DNA of 64,000 nucleotides from Pycnococcus provasolii (GCA_938743325.2 OW568870.1:434001-498000); one strand, 5' to 3'. Counted from the stretch's first letter, positions 30,400 to 40,511 are shown. Translations and numbers: made by a program. The notes: generated from the letters alone by a model not told the origin.

Positions 30400-31029
30400 G
30401 TGACTGACAGCCCACTATACGACCCACCCGCAGCCCGTCTCGCCATCATTCTTGGCGTCGAACTGCGTCACCAACTGCGTGACGACACGCTGCAAAACTG
30501 GAAACGCATGCCGTATCAGAGCAGGTTTGGAGGCTGCGCGCAGTTGCCGCCAGACCAGGAGTGGCCCTCGTTCAACGACGGACCGCTCGATTTCCTACTG
30601 CAAATCAACTTGAGCGATGTCGACTGTAAGCCGATGCCTTCAAGTGGCCTCCTATCCGTCTTCTACGACGTTGAAAAGCAACCTTGGGGCTTCCGCGCGG
30701 AAGACGCGACGAGCTGTCGTGTGATTTACACAGCGGACGGTAGTCTTTCGACAAATGCTAGCTGATCTTGGTTTACTTTGCCATGTTCCTGTGCCGGTGC
30801 ACCTTGGAGATCCTGGAGACACCGAATTGGAAGGAGCGATAGTACATGAAGATAATATGTCTGCTGTCATCATAGTTCGAGATAGATTATTTGGAGCTCG
30901 GACTAAATTTTTGGACACCCGTTTAAGGGCTGTCAGGGAACGCGAACGAGATAGGTATCTCACGCTCAAACTAGTTGGAACCCGCGATCAGTTGGCTGAT
31001 CATTTCACAAAATGGCCCCTTACACGGCC

Positions 31030-31073
31030 GTAGTAGAACTACTAATTAGGGCCCTAATTAGTAGAACTACTAC
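31030..31073. repeat. 44-bp near-perfect palindrome centred on GGGCCC
   Basis: The 22-base arms differ from exact reverse complements at two positions only. Each arm contains GTAGAACTAC. A related palindrome lies at 31243-31268. It sits just after the recognisable retroelement coding end. Confidence 0.8.
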
Positions 31074-31242
31074 AGTATTTTCGACCCACTAAGGCCACTA
31101 TCTACACCCTTAGATTAGGTGCAAACATAGCGGCGCGTACTGCAAATGAAAGCCCTTGATGTGTACTTTCAGCTACACAAGAGATCATAACGATTGCATG
31201 CTTTCGTGAAAAGTTATTAAATGTTGAAGTGCATGCACTCAA

Positions 31243-31268
31243 TTTGCGTAGTAGAACTACTACGCAAA
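31243..31268. repeat. 26-bp palindrome with 12-bp perfect arms
   Basis: TTTGCGTAGTAG and CTACTACGCAAA are exact reverse complements separated by AA. Its core GTAGTAGAACTACTAC is shared with the palindrome at 31030-31073, so the two bracket about 170 bp. Confidence 0.8.
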
Positions 31269-31583
31269 ACGTGTGACTAGCCAAAAACAGCTCAGTCTCG
31301 CTGACCACAATCGATTAAGGGAAGTGTTGATTTCTGGAGGAGATCTGAACGTCTAATTTTTTTTGGGATGTCACTGCTACTTCTTTGGCGTATTTGTGCC
31401 ATGGGGGAGTGACGGTTGTGAGATGTTCAGATGGAGTTTAGGGTTTATGGTTGGATGGGGACTCATTCAACAATGGGTCCCAGATGGTAGGAATAATGTA
31501 TTGGAAGATGGACGACTCTCGTTCCACACTGGCTCTGGTGTTAGTTGGAATATAGATGGAGGGCTGTGGGTGGTTTGGAATCC

Positions 31584-31678
31584 CATATGACAGATTGTCA
31601 TATGGAATAGGTCGAGGTGCCTCCTTGACATTGGACTTTTAACCAGGATATAGGTCGGAGTTTTCTCTCGACCTATTC
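31584..31678. repeat. two adjoining inverted repeats
   Basis: CATATGACA (31584-31592) and TGTCATATG (31596-31604) form a 9-bp hairpin with a three-base loop. Immediately after it, GAATAGGTCGAG (31605-31616) pairs with CTCGACCTATTC (31667-31678). Both are inside the interrupting segment of the DUF1963 gene. Confidence 0.75.
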
Positions 31679-31988
31679 TCCCCTTGGAAGGGTCTGGCGC
31701 GCCGAGACGCACTCGGGCACGCCCTTCACTTTTACCCCATAGTAACCTTCACTCTTCTCTTTTATTTATTTTCCCCCGCGGCGCCATACTTCTTTAACAC
31801 TTAACGGCGTGCAAATCGACGAAGCGGCAGCAAAGCGCAAGTGGATGCTACTCATGCAGGTGGACTCCAAAGAAGCTGTGTATGGAGACATGTGGGGTGA
31901 CTCTGGGTGTCTCTACTTCATGATCCCACGCAGCGATCTGAAAGCATGCGTCTTCACCAACGTTCGCTGCATCTTGCAATGCTACTGA

Positions 31989-32323
31989 AATAGGCGACAC
32001 TAACCATTTGGCGGCAAACGCATCGAAGGCGATATTTTGCAAAATCACCAAACTCTTGCGTTGCACAAATCAAGAGTAAACTACAGTAAACTACATATGT
32101 TTGTGTGTGTGTGTGTGTGTCCAATATTTCTCAGCCACGGAACAAATCACATTTTCAGAAAGAAATCATGGAAAGCCCACTTGAAAGAGGTAGATGATTA
32201 CACGCGTTTTGCGCGCAGATGCAAAACGCGAAGAAGAGAGAGGGAGAGAGAGAGAGAAAGAAAGAGAGAGCTCAAGAAGACGAGACGCAAAGAAATCAAG
32301 AGTCAGGCTTGCTGAGCATCTTG
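31989..32323. other. gap with GT and GA microsatellites
   Basis: A GT run lies at about 32102-32120 and a GAGA-rich run at about 32233-32270. No gene is seen. This is the 3' flank of both the disrupted DUF1963 gene and the convergent WD40 gene. Confidence 0.45.
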
Positions 32324-33529
32324 CTAAACACGCAGGATCTGAACCTTGCTTCCATACGCAATGGCGACCCAGTCAGGCTGCACCGCGCTCCACTGCAAGG
32401 TGTTGATCTCTGCCGCAGCCTGGTAGCTCAAAATCGGGTCAAGACCAAGCTTCGTGCTCTCCATCCCAGGCGCGTTCGACTCAGGCTGAACGCCGCTCAA
32501 GTCCCAAATCAATGCCTGAGCGTCGTCGCCAGCCGTGCACATGTGGCACGAGCTGTGCGGCGCCCACGCTAGAGCATTCACGCATGCTTGGTGGCGCGTC
32601 AGCTCCGCCACTGGAAGCGTCGGATACCGGATGTCGAGCACCATCACCTTGTGGCTGTCGAGAAGAATCGTCGCCATGTACCGCGGGTCCACCTTGTTCC
32701 AGCCAAGGCGCAGCAGAGGCGTTTCGTTCGGCTTTCCTGGCGTCTCGTATATGATGGTGCTGTGCTCCTTGTCGCGCATGTCGAACACGCGCACAGACCC
32801 GTCCGCCGACACGGATGCAAAAACACCTGGCCCACCCCAGGCGACGTCGTACACCTCCTTATCGTGCGCTATGAGCTGCGTGTCCACCTGCTGCGTTTCA
32901 ATGTCCCAGATGGTGCATGTTGTGTCGATGGAGCTCGTGCCGATGAGGTTGGGGTGAATCTCGTTCCAGTCGAACGACGTGAGCGGGGCGCAGAACTCGG
33001 ACTTGGAGTTGGAGTTCAGAAGCGCCTTGAGGCTCACCGAGTCGTCGCTGTTCACCTGCCATAGTCGCAGGAAGTCTGCCGTCGTCGCCATGAGGTCGGG
33101 GCGTGTGCACTCGCGGTCGGGGATGAACATGATCTTCGTCGTCGGGTACGGGTGCGCGAACGAGCCCGTCTTGCGAAAGCTTCCCGTGTTTTCGTCGAGC
33201 TTGATCACCTCCACGGTGTTGTTCGTCTCCTCTCGAAAGCTGCCAACGGCGAGGCGGAACATCTGGTCGCGTCGGTGACTCCAGTTCATTGCGTAGAGCA
33301 GCCATCCTGCCTCGTATGTGTAGATCTCCGCGCCGTTATCCTTGGGCGCGTCGAGCCCTGTCGCCGTCCCTGCCCCCCCTGCTGTCGTCGGCGGTGCCGC
33401 CGTCCCTGCCCCCCCTGTTGTCGCGGCTGCCGTGCTCGGCACGTCCGCCGCTAGCGTAGTCGTGCCCCCCGCGAGCCCTGCACCACCCGCACCCCCTGCA
33501 CCCCCACCAGCACCGACTTCTACCGTCAT
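32324..33529 (-). CDS. WDR68/DCAF7-LWD-TTG1 family WD40 protein
   Basis: The 401-residue protein has a low-complexity Gly/Ala/Thr N-terminus (about 1-58) and then a WD40 propeller that closely follows the WDR68 (DCAF7, HAN11) and plant LWD1/TTG1 family: [72 protein letters not shown] and [29 protein letters not shown], read here as separate blocks. These proteins are scaffolds without enzymatic activity. In animals they bind DYRK kinases; in plants LWD proteins act in the circadian clock and TTG1 in MYB-bHLH complexes. The strong conservation fits the single-copy WDR68/LWD type rather than TTG1 proper, but I cannot resolve that without a tree. The start is the ATG at 33527-33529. Confidence 0.93.
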   Translation of the reverse strand: MTVEVGAGGGAGGAGGAGLAGGTTTLAADVPSTAAATTGGAGTAAPPTTAGGAGTATGLDAPKDNGAEIYTYEAGWLLYAMNWSHRRDQMFRLAVGSFREETNNTVEVIKLDENTGSFRKTGSFAHPYPTTKIMFIPDRECTRPDLMATTADFLRLWQVNSDDSVSLKALLNSNSKSEFCAPLTSFDWNEIHPNLIGTSSIDTTCTIWDIETQQVDTQLIAHDKEVYDVAWGGPGVFASVSADGSVRVFDMRDKEHSTIIYETPGKPNETPLLRLGWNKVDPRYMATILLDSHKVMVLDIRYPTLPVAELTRHQACVNALAWAPHSSCHMCTAGDDAQALIWDLSGVQPESNAPGMESTKLGLDPILSYQAAAEINTLQWSAVQPDWVAIAYGSKVQILRV

Positions 33530-34545
33530 ACTACCGTGTTGTTATGACTACAGATACAAACGTGCCCAGGAAAGAATCACACTGCGAAAGAAGCACACTG
33601 CTTAAGAATCACACTTTAAAAGAAACAAAGAAGCACACAAGATCAAGATCAAACACACAAGAAGTCACAAAGGAGTCACCAAAATCAACAAAGACAAGGC
33701 GAGACACTCAGATGGATGAAGGGAGACTGCGAGACTGCGAGACTGCGATGCGAGGGATGGAGATGTGTGTCGTCCTGTTGTGTCGCCGAGAAAAAAAAAA
33801 AAAAAAAAGAGAGAACGAGGGGCCGGAGAAGGAAGTCCAAGAGGGGAAAGAGAACGAAGATTGATCGCAGTCTTCGGAGAGCCGTGCACCTTCCCTTCCC
33901 TTCCGTTCCCTTCCTATCCTTGCCCTTGGTTCCTTTTCCCGAACCGTTTCCGCGATTCTTTTTCCCGGGGCAAATCGCCCCCCCTCGGCTGGCTGGCTGG
34001 CTTTGCCCGTCTTTGCCCGAGCCGATTGTAAGGATGCGCACGCGATGCGCACGCGCGTCGTCGCGTTCGTTCGTCTGCTTCGTCGTGCGAGCTATTGATA
34101 TCGCCCGGTAAAGTTTACAGTAGTGGGATGGATGATCGGCTTCCATAGTTCTTAGACTAGGGTGGTATGTAGGCCTTCCTACTGTAGTTGGTACGATAAC
34201 TTGCGTCTTGGGCGACTGGGCGAGAGGGAAAGGGAGAGGATGTTCAGTAGATCAAGCAAGGGACGGCGAGAAATCGTCGACGGGCTCCTGGAAGCCCGCT
34301 CGGGGATGTAGGAAGCGTAGTCTAAGAAGATACCGCGTTCTTCCACCCTGTTGCTGCGCTGGCCAAAATTCGTGGAACCGGTATCCCGACTGGGGTAGGC
34401 TTTTCCAAAGACTTTTGGCTTTCAAGAAGCCCTCAGTGATATCCTCAATCAAAGACATAATTGACTACGGTAAAATGCGTAACACCGGCCGCAACAAGTT
34501 GCACGAAGTAAACTCTACAGTATTACATGTACTGAATGAGTGATC
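33530..34545. other. 1-kb gap, no gene; poly-A and pyrimidine tracts
   Basis: There is an A run at about 33790-33808, CCTTCCC-rich sequence at about 33890-33935, GGCTGGCTGGC at about 33983, and GTAAAGTTTAC at 34108-34118. The right part (about 34240-34540) is of mixed composition with no domain-like frame. Nothing is supported as a gene. Confidence 0.4.
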
Positions 34546-36237
34546 TTAGCTTGGCGGTGGGCTGTACGTGACGAACCCCACGACGAGCGTGAAGCCCAGC
34601 AAAGACACGGGGTCACGGCTTGAGATGCTGCTCTGCCGACGAGAAGGCGAGCGATCTGCCGCCGCCGCCGCCACCGCAGGGTCGTGCACGCCGCAACGGG
34701 CAATCTCGCCGTTCGCGAAATAACCGCACACCTTGCCGCTCGGCTCGTATCGACGCACCGTGCGGCTGTCAAAAGAGTCGCTCTGAAAGAGATCGTACCC
34801 ACGGCCGTTGCACGCACAGAGCAGGCACCCCAACACCTGCTTCGTCGAACCTTCGGATGAACCGGAAAATGAAGCCTCAAGGCGACGGCGAACGCGCTCC
34901 GACAGGTGCAGCTCCAAATCTTGCGTCGCACCCTCCTTGTCGCGGCACACCCACGTCAGCCTCTGGTCAGGCGATATTTCACTGCCAAGTGCCACCGCAC
35001 CAGAATTGTTGTCAGCACCAACAATCGGCCTTACGAGATATCCATTGGTGGAGTCTGAGCCCCACGTCGATTTCCACGAAGGCGACTCTTCGTCGTCGTC
35101 CTCCTCCTTTTCATCCTCCTTCTTCCCGTCGTCGTCTTTATTCTCGTCGTCGTCCGAGCGAAGCGCGTCGGTGGACTTGGGCGTAAGCGCCGCCATTAAA
35201 TTGCGTGCTGCCGAGCGATCCGAGTCGTCAAGATTCGACAGCGTGCGCATGAGGTGCTCGAGAGGTGTCACCTTCGATCCATTTGAAGCAATCACGCTCG
35301 TGACGATGTTGCGATCACTCGAGGCGATGGCGATTGGTGGCGTGTGCAGCGGCCGGCATCCCTGAGCTGCTAACGATTCGATGCGCACGCCGCCACCTTG
35401 CAGGCAGAGCACGACAGCACCTGTCTCGTACCTCCCCGTGCTCCCACCAGCTGCAGCTTCGTCCGTAGCCGCGTAGTGGAAGAGTGCCTGCGGGTGCTCC
35501 ATCTCGCTCCAGCTGGAGATGCCTCCGACGACGCTGCAGTTGGGAAAGGCAAAGTCCAGCCCGTCAATAAGAGCCTGCAGGTTGCGAAATCCCGGCGACG
35601 AGAACACGACGAACGACGGCGGGTCTCTCGAGATAGCCTCGGCGGGCGTTCCCGCGAGACCGAAGCGCGCGTGCCAAACCTCCGGCGGGTCGTCTGCGTC
35701 TGGAAGGCTGTTATCCTCGACGTGCGTGGCGACAGCGACTGACTGTGGGAATGCCCCGAGTGCGACGCACGCGGCTGCCTTTCGCTCCACCTCTTTTGGC
35801 TGCGTGTCGTCGTTGCTGTCGTCGTCCGCGTCCTCCTCGCCTATGCATCCGTACGCGGAGCAGCCGACAACGGCTCTTAGGCTGGGCACGCGTTGTCTGA
35901 GCGTTGCTACTGTGTCATCGTACGAGTCGTTGAGCGTCGAGCTTACGAAGCAAATGGCGACGGTAGGTTCTTCCGCGTTGCTAGGCATGCGTGCGATGGC
36001 GTCATCGCACGCGCGCTGTAGCGTATTTTGTGTTCCTTCGACGAGTGCTGTCGCCCACGCCGGAAGAGGCGTACTAGGTGAGGATGCCGCCGACGAAGCT
36101 GACGCCGACGAGCGAGGCACCAAGGATGCCGCCGACGAGCGATGACGCCGACGAGCACCTACCTTCCCAAACTTCAAAGACGAAGATGACGACGACCCAA
36201 AGGAAGGAAGGATATGATTCTTCATCATAGGAGTCAT
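34546..36237 (-). CDS. FIST-domain protein (FIST_N and FIST_C)
   Basis: The 563-residue protein has FIST_N features at about 60-260 (VVGCSAYGCIGEE, FSSPGFRNLQALIDGLDFAF, SVVGGISSW) and FIST_C features at about 330-520, ending in the conserved R-R-Y-E-P-S-G-K-V-C-G-Y-F-A-N-G-E-I block. FIST domains are predicted small-ligand (possibly amino-acid) sensors, first described beside signalling domains in bacteria; plant and animal proteins link them to an F-box. No F-box or signalling domain is visible here. The N-terminus (MTPMMKNHILPSFGSSSSSS and on) is Ser/Arg-rich and could be an organelle leader. An acidic insert (DDENKDDDGKKEDEKEEDDD) interrupts the C-terminal half. A hydrophobic end (VSLLGFTLVVGFVTYS) may anchor it in a membrane. 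The functional statement is inference. Confidence 0.85.
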   Translation of the reverse strand: MTPMMKNHILPSFGSSSSSSLKFGKVGARRRHRSSAASLVPRSSASASSAASSPSTPLPAWATALVEGTQNTLQRACDDAIARMPSNAEEPTVAICFVSSTLNDSYDDTVATLRQRVPSLRAVVGCSAYGCIGEEDADDDSNDDTQPKEVERKAAACVALGAFPQSVAVATHVEDNSLPDADDPPEVWHARFGLAGTPAEAISRDPPSFVVFSSPGFRNLQALIDGLDFAFPNCSVVGGISSWSEMEHPQALFHYAATDEAAAGGSTGRYETGAVVLCLQGGGVRIESLAAQGCRPLHTPPIAIASSDRNIVTSVIASNGSKVTPLEHLMRTLSNLDDSDRSAARNLMAALTPKSTDALRSDDDENKDDDGKKEDEKEEDDDEESPSWKSTWGSDSTNGYLVRPIVGADNNSGAVALGSEISPDQRLTWVCRDKEGATQDLELHLSERVRRRLEASFSGSSEGSTKQVLGCLLCACNGRGYDLFQSDSFDSRTVRRYEPSGKVCGYFANGEIARCGVHDPAVAAAAADRSPSRRQSSISSRDPVSLLGFTLVVGFVTYSPPPS

Positions 36238-36727
36238 ATCTATGAGGTGATGTGATCCACCTTATATAAATGCTGATAGAAACAATAGAAACGACGACAA
36301 AAACGGTGATGAGGGAAAATGACAAGCCGCCCCGAAACCTTTCTCGCTAGACAGGTTCGCTAGACTATCGTTTGGTAAAAGTTTACAGGGAAAAAACAAG
36401 GAGCTCCGGGAGGGAGGCTGGGAGGGCTGACAAGGCGTTGGAAAGGAACCCAACCAACCAACCAACCAACCAACAACAAGGGGACCGGACGACGTGGCGG
36501 CGGCGTCCGAGCAAGGGGCTCCCCTAACCCCTAATGTTTATCCCCCTATCGTAAACCCCTAATGTTTATCCTTAGGGTTACGGTTAGGGTTAGGGTTAGG
36601 GTTAGGGCTGGGGCTCGCCCCCTCCCGTACTCGATTCTTCCTCCGAGTCCGACACTGAAGAAATCTTATCCCCCGGTCTACGATCGTACGCAGGTGCATC
36701 TTTTATTTTGGCGATAACTTTAAAGAT
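36238..36727. other. divergent gap with telomere-like and palindromic elements
   Basis: The region holds GTAAAAGTTTAC at 36375-36386, an ACCAACCAACC run at about 36449-36475, two copies of a CCCCTAATGTTTATCC unit at about 36526-36571, and TTAGGG units at 36571-36607. It separates two divergent genes, so promoters for both lie here. No gene is seen. Confidence 0.5.
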
Positions 36728-37828
36728 ATGGCGTCTTCTTCCGGGGCCTCAGCCTCACCACCACCAGTACGCGGTCGCATTTTAGTCACAGGAGGTACCG
36801 GCTTTATCGGATCGCACACCGTCGTCGCGCTCCTCTCAGAGGGATACGAGGCGCACATCGTCGACAACCTCGACAACTCCACGGAACTTGTCATCGAACG
36901 CATCAACGCCATCGTCGGGCCGCAACTTGCCGCGCGCCTCCAATTCACCAAACTGGACCTCATGGACGAACCGGCTCTCGCAAAACTCATGGCGGACGCC
37001 GGAAAGCCTTTCGATGCCTGCATACACTTCGCTGGACTCAAAGCCGTCGGAGAGTCAGTCTCTCAGCCCATCAGGTACTACAGCAACAACATCACAGGAA
37101 CGCTCAACCTCATCAACGCGCTCGACGCGAACGGGTGCCGAACGCTCGTGTTCAGCAGCTCAGCCACCGTGTACGGCGACCCTGCATCCGTGCCGTGCAA
37201 CGAAGACTTCCCAACAACCGCAACCAACCCGTACGGACGCACGAAGCTTTTCATCGAGCACATCTTCAAGGACCAGTGCGTCGCAGACACACGCTGGCGC
37301 GTCGTGCTACTGCGGTACTTCAACCCCGTCGGAGGACACCCGTCGGGAACCATGGGAGAAGATCCCAAGGGAATTCCGAACAACCTCATGCCGTATGTTC
37401 AGCAGGTGGCTGTGGGACGGCGCGAGAAGCTGACGGTGTATGGCAACGACTACAACACCGTCGACGGAACGGGCGTGCGAGACTACATCCACGTCATGGA
37501 CCTCGCGGAAGGTCACGTGGCGGCTGTCAACAAGGCTGTCGCAGAAGAGAATCTTGGGTGCAAAGTCTACAACCTCGGAACGGGCAAGGGAACGTCCGTC
37601 TTGGAAATCGTCAAGGCGTTCGAGGAGGCGAGCGGCAAGAAGGTGCCGCTGGTCATCTCCGATCGACGCCACGGCGACGTCGCCATCAACTACGCTGCGA
37701 CGGACCTCGCGGCGAAGGAGCTCGGGTGGACCGCCAAGCGCAGCATAAAGGAGATTTGCGCCGACCAGTGGAACTGGGTTTCGAAAAACCCGTACGGATA
37801 CGCGGGCAAGGGCGCGGCGGAGAGTTAA
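36728..37828 (+). CDS. GALE: UDP-glucose 4-epimerase
   Basis: The 366-residue protein is a classical short-chain-dehydrogenase epimerase interconverting UDP-glucose and UDP-galactose with bound NAD. The Rossmann motif TGGTGFIGSHT lies at 21-31 and the D-N-L-D-N-S motif soon after. The catalytic Y-x-x-x-K is in NPYGRTK (Tyr169, Lys173), preceded by FSSSATVYG. The sequence LRYFNPVGGHPSG and the C-terminal GVRDYIHVMDLAEGH are family signatures. Length is normal. There is a short Ser/Ala/Pro N-terminal extension but no convincing targeting peptide, so it is probably cytosolic. It supplies UDP-galactose for glycoproteins and wall polysaccharides. The gene converges on the ureidoglycine aminohydrolase gene with 74 bp between stops. 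Confidence 0.96.
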   Translation: MASSSGASASPPPVRGRILVTGGTGFIGSHTVVALLSEGYEAHIVDNLDNSTELVIERINAIVGPQLAARLQFTKLDLMDEPALAKLMADAGKPFDACIHFAGLKAVGESVSQPIRYYSNNITGTLNLINALDANGCRTLVFSSSATVYGDPASVPCNEDFPTTATNPYGRTKLFIEHIFKDQCVADTRWRVVLLRYFNPVGGHPSGTMGEDPKGIPNNLMPYVQQVAVGRREKLTVYGNDYNTVDGTGVRDYIHVMDLAEGHVAAVNKAVAEENLGCKVYNLGTGKGTSVLEIVKAFEEASGKKVPLVISDRRHGDVAINYAATDLAAKELGWTAKRSIKEICADQWNWVSKNPYGYAGKGAAES

Positions 37829-37902
37829 ATAGAAATATCCATGTTACTAAGTACTACTTCATTTTGCCCTCTGTGTTGCCTTTTCTGCGCAGTTGGTATA
37901 AG

Positions 37903-38865
37903 TTAGTCAGTCGCGGTCGCGGAACACGAGCCACCACCGCCGCCGCCGGCGCTGCAACCAACTCCACATCCTCCCGCCTTCCCCGAAGTGTGCGCACCAC
38001 CGTAAATCGCCGGCTCGCGGTTTGCATCCTTGTAGAGAATGTATCTGCTCGTGTTCGTACCAAGTGCGCCGTACCACTGCGGCACGTAAGGTGCCATGTA
38101 GATGCAGTCACCCGCGCTGACGGGGTGGAAGTCGTTTCCAAGTCGGTAGATTCCCTCGCCGGTGAGCAGAAGAAGGCCGTGCTGGTTGTGGTGGATTTCG
38201 CGAACCTTCAGATATTCGCCCGGGTAAAAGTCCATCACGTGCACGTTGAAGTCGTATGCAAGCGTCTGAGGGAGGAGCTTCCGAAGCTTGAACACCTCCA
38301 CACCAACGTCCAGAAGAGGGCTCGTTTCCACCTCGCCGCTCAGCACCTGCGGCATATCGTCGCCCGCCTTATCGCCGTCGTAGCGCTTCTCGTAAACGAG
38401 CAGCGTGGTGTGCGTCTTCGCCTCGCACGTGTACGGCGCGTGCGCGGGAAAGAATGCGTACACGTCCTTCTTCGTATTCACGTCCGCCCCGGGATACTCA
38501 CCAGACGCCGTCTTCCACGTCGCCTCGCCACGCAGCGAGAGCACGAAGCGGCTGTGTCCCGCGGGCGCGGGCGCGCACGTGCCTCCCGCGGGCACCTCCG
38601 CGATGAACATGGCGAATGCAGCACCCGTGGGAAATGCGGGGCTGACAATATGCGCGACGGACGCCTTGGACCAGCCGGGCGCACCCGTGTAGACGCGCGA
38701 GTCCGGCGTGATGAGCGAGTAGTCGCGCGAGACGACGGAGCGCGTTCCTCCCGGCGGGCCTGCGAGCGACGCGGCGGTCGCGTGCTCCTGCGACCACGGA
38801 AGACCCGAGGCGGGCTCCAAGGCGGCGCACGAGGCAATAAGAAGGAGGAGCAAGGGCGAGGGCAT
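37903..38865 (-). CDS. UGLYAH: (S)-ureidoglycine aminohydrolase
   Basis: This two-cupin enzyme releases ammonia from (S)-ureidoglycine in ureide/purine degradation and needs Mn2+. The ATG at 38863-38865 gives 320 residues with a hydrophobic leader (MPSPLLLLLIASCAALEPAS), consistent with the endoplasmic-reticulum targeting of plant homologues. Family sequence is clear: SRDYSLITPDSRV near the start, YDFNVHVMDFYPGEYLKVRE and IHHNQHGLLLLTGEGIYRLG in the second cupin, then YMAPYVPQWYGALG and SRYILYKDANREPA. The metal ligands should be the HHNQH histidines plus upstream Glu. An unusual C-terminal extension rich in Gly and Cys (GGCGVGCSAGGGGGGSCS) is not typical. An upstream alternative start (to 38958) is less likely because it puts the signal peptide inside. 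Confidence 0.93.
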   Translation of the reverse strand: MPSPLLLLLIASCAALEPASGLPWSQEHATAASLAGPPGGTRSVVSRDYSLITPDSRVYTGAPGWSKASVAHIVSPAFPTGAAFAMFIAEVPAGGTCAPAPAGHSRFVLSLRGEATWKTASGEYPGADVNTKKDVYAFFPAHAPYTCEAKTHTTLLVYEKRYDGDKAGDDMPQVLSGEVETSPLLDVGVEVFKLRKLLPQTLAYDFNVHVMDFYPGEYLKVREIHHNQHGLLLLTGEGIYRLGNDFHPVSAGDCIYMAPYVPQWYGALGTNTSRYILYKDANREPAIYGGAHTSGKAGGCGVGCSAGGGGGGSCSATATD

Positions 38866-39155
38866 CACCACCACCACGAGCGATGAGGGGGAGCGATGAG
38901 GTGGAGCGATGATGGGGGGGGAGGGATTAAAATCGCCCAGTCCAAACCCCCGACACAAATCACAACCTCTACCACCCTAAAACTTTACTGTTGTCACGCA
39001 CACGCACACGTATGTAAACTTTTCTACTCTATGGATAGTGCTATCCATAGTCATGGAGACAACACAGTAAGATACAGTAGTACTACTGTACGGGAGAAAC
39101 GCGCGCATGTGTGTGTGCTGTGCTGTAGTACTTTCCATAGAGGACCTGTTACAAA

Positions 39156-40511
39156 CTACTCCTTCTCCTTCTTCTCCTTCTTCTCCTTCTTCTCCTTCTT
39201 CTCCTTCTTCTCCTTCTTCTCGCTCTTCGGCTCCTTCTTCTCGCTCTTCGGCTCGCTCTTCACGTCCGCCATCGCCGTATCCTGCGGCGCCGGCGACGCG
39301 GGCGTCGCGGCCGCAGCGTCGGGCACCGCTCGCAGGTACTCCGCGGGAGTCTTCTCGTTCGGTTTGCCGTGTTTGTCGAGAAGCCCTTCAGCGACCAACT
39401 TCTTTTTCTTCTGCGCGACTGGTCCGAGACCCCAGCGGCGCGGGTACGTGTCTCGCTCCATCACCACGCGCTTCACCTTTGCGACTGTGCCGTGGTCCAC
39501 CGTTGCCATGACTGCGGTTGTCATCTGCGCAATTGCAACCGCCACTGCCTCTCCCTTGGTCGTCATGACGACACACTCGTCACCCACCTCAATGCCGTGG
39601 TCGTATCGCAGGAGGCCGGGAATCATGAGCCGTGCACCGTAGCAAACGGCATTCACGCACGAGTCCTTCACCACCAGCTTCTTGTAGCTCGTGAGCAGCA
39701 CCTCCAGCGGCATGACAACGCGGCGAATGTACGTGTCATCCTTAAATGTGTCCCAGTAGTGCATGGCATCGAGAAGGTCGTGCATAGTGACCATGTTGTC
39801 CGTCTCGCCGAGGATTCCGCTCTTCACACGGCGCAGTTCCTGCATGTGGCCGCCTACACCTAGCAGAAGTCCCATATGGACGCAGAGCGTACGAATGTAA
39901 GTTCCCGCCTCGCACTTCACCCAGAACACGACGAGTCGACGCTTTTCGTCGTACTCCAGCAGTTTGTTCTCGTAGATGGTCCGAATGCGCAGCTGGCGTT
40001 TGACGGCGGAGATGAGAGGTGGCCTCTGGAACAGCGCGCCCGTCAGGCTCTCGAGTGCGCGCGCAACCTCCGCCTTACCACCCTCTGGCGCGGCGTGTAG
40101 GCGGCACACGGTGAGGTACTCCTTACCCGCCCCCTGCTGTGCCTTGACGAGCCTCGTCGCGCGGTCGATGCAGCAAATGAGGTTTCCCGTCACCTTCGGG
40201 TCGAGTGTTCCACTGTGTCCCGTCTTTTCGACGCGCATCATGCGTCGCATCCACGCGACAACTTCGTGCGACGACGGGTTTGCGGGTTTGTCGAGGTTGA
40301 CGACTCCATAGCGTAGGTATTCGTCGATGGGTCGTCGGAGCGGTGAGTATCCGCACGGAATGGGCGTGTAGTGTCCCGTTCTAACGTTGAGCGCGCCATA
40401 ATTTTTCAGCAGCAGCGGCCAGGAGGACGTGTCGAGCGGCGGCGTTGTTGTTGAGGGTTGGATGGCGTACTCCACCTCTTTCTCTTTCTTCTCAGAGGAG
40501 GACTTGCCCAT
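39156..40511 (-). CDS. CBF5: dyskerin/Cbf5, H/ACA snoRNP pseudouridine synthase
   Basis: The 451-residue protein (ATG at 40509-40511) is the catalytic subunit of box H/ACA RNPs, which make pseudouridine in rRNA and snRNA and also stabilise telomerase RNA in many eukaryotes. Family marks are [20 protein letters not shown] near the start, [15 protein letters not shown], and [14 protein letters not shown] with the catalytic Asp104. [18 protein letters not shown] and [19 protein letters not shown] follow, then a PUA domain (about 280-355). The C-terminus is a long K/E tail, (E)KKEKKEKK-type, encoded by a TTCTCC-like hexamer/nonamer microsatellite at about 39160-39250. Length is otherwise normal. 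Expected location is the nucleolus. Confidence 0.96.
   Translation of the reverse strand: MGKSSSEKKEKEVEYAIQPSTTTPPLDTSSWPLLLKNYGALNVRTGHYTPIPCGYSPLRRPIDEYLRYGVVNLDKPANPSSHEVVAWMRRMMRVEKTGHSGTLDPKVTGNLICCIDRATRLVKAQQGAGKEYLTVCRLHAAPEGGKAEVARALESLTGALFQRPPLISAVKRQLRIRTIYENKLLEYDEKRRLVVFWVKCEAGTYIRTLCVHMGLLLGVGGHMQELRRVKSGILGETDNMVTMHDLLDAMHYWDTFKDDTYIRRVVMPLEVLLTSYKKLVVKDSCVNAVCYGARLMIPGLLRYDHGIEVGDECVVMTTKGEAVAVAIAQMTTAVMATVDHGTVAKVKRVVMERDTYPRRWGLGPVAQKKKKLVAEGLLDKHGKPNEKTPAEYLRAVPDAAAATPASPAPQDTAMADVKSEPKSEKKEPKSEKKEKKEKKEKKEKKEKKEKE

Larger units (their letters stand above)
30745..31800 (+). mobile_element. Ty1/copia-like LTR retroelement fossil
   Basis: About 30755-31033 reads as the distal RNase H end of a copia-type polyprotein, recognised by H-E-D-N-x-S-A, ARTKFLD and QLADHFTK, in the expected order. 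The remainder up to about 31800 has no coding signal and carries several inverted repeats. Only a small distal part of the element is present, so it is broken. I cannot confirm both ends or a target-site duplication. The preserved motifs suggest moderate age. It lies inside a DUF1963 host gene. Confidence 0.6.
30400..31988 (+). pseudogene. DUF1963/YwqG-family gene split by an inserted element
   Basis: Two pieces of one family lie in the same direction about 1.05 kb apart. The left piece (about 30411-30750) encodes the family body: SRFGGCAQLPPDQEWP, GPLDFLLQINLSDV and PSSGLLSVFYDVEKQPWGF. The right piece (about 31809-31988) encodes the family end: WMLLMQVDSKEAVYGDMWGD, GCLYFMIPRSDL and NVRCILQC before a TGA at 31986-31988. 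Such proteins are soluble and of unclear function in bacteria and eukaryotes. The beginning is also uncertain: there is no ATG before the body, and an AG at 30409-30410 could be a splice acceptor from a missing first exon. Part of the middle is absent. The space between holds copia-like retroelement sequence and palindromes, so this host gene was disrupted and is very likely non-functional. Confidence 0.75.

Noticed and set aside
33708-34146. Overlapping frames on both strands near 34 kb
   Set aside because: All read through the poly-A, CCTTCCC and GGCTGGC simple tracts; no domain-like content.
37135-38886. 583-codon plus-strand frame spanning two genes
   Set aside because: It is out of frame with the epimerase and antisense to the ureidoglycine aminohydrolase, both of which are certain.
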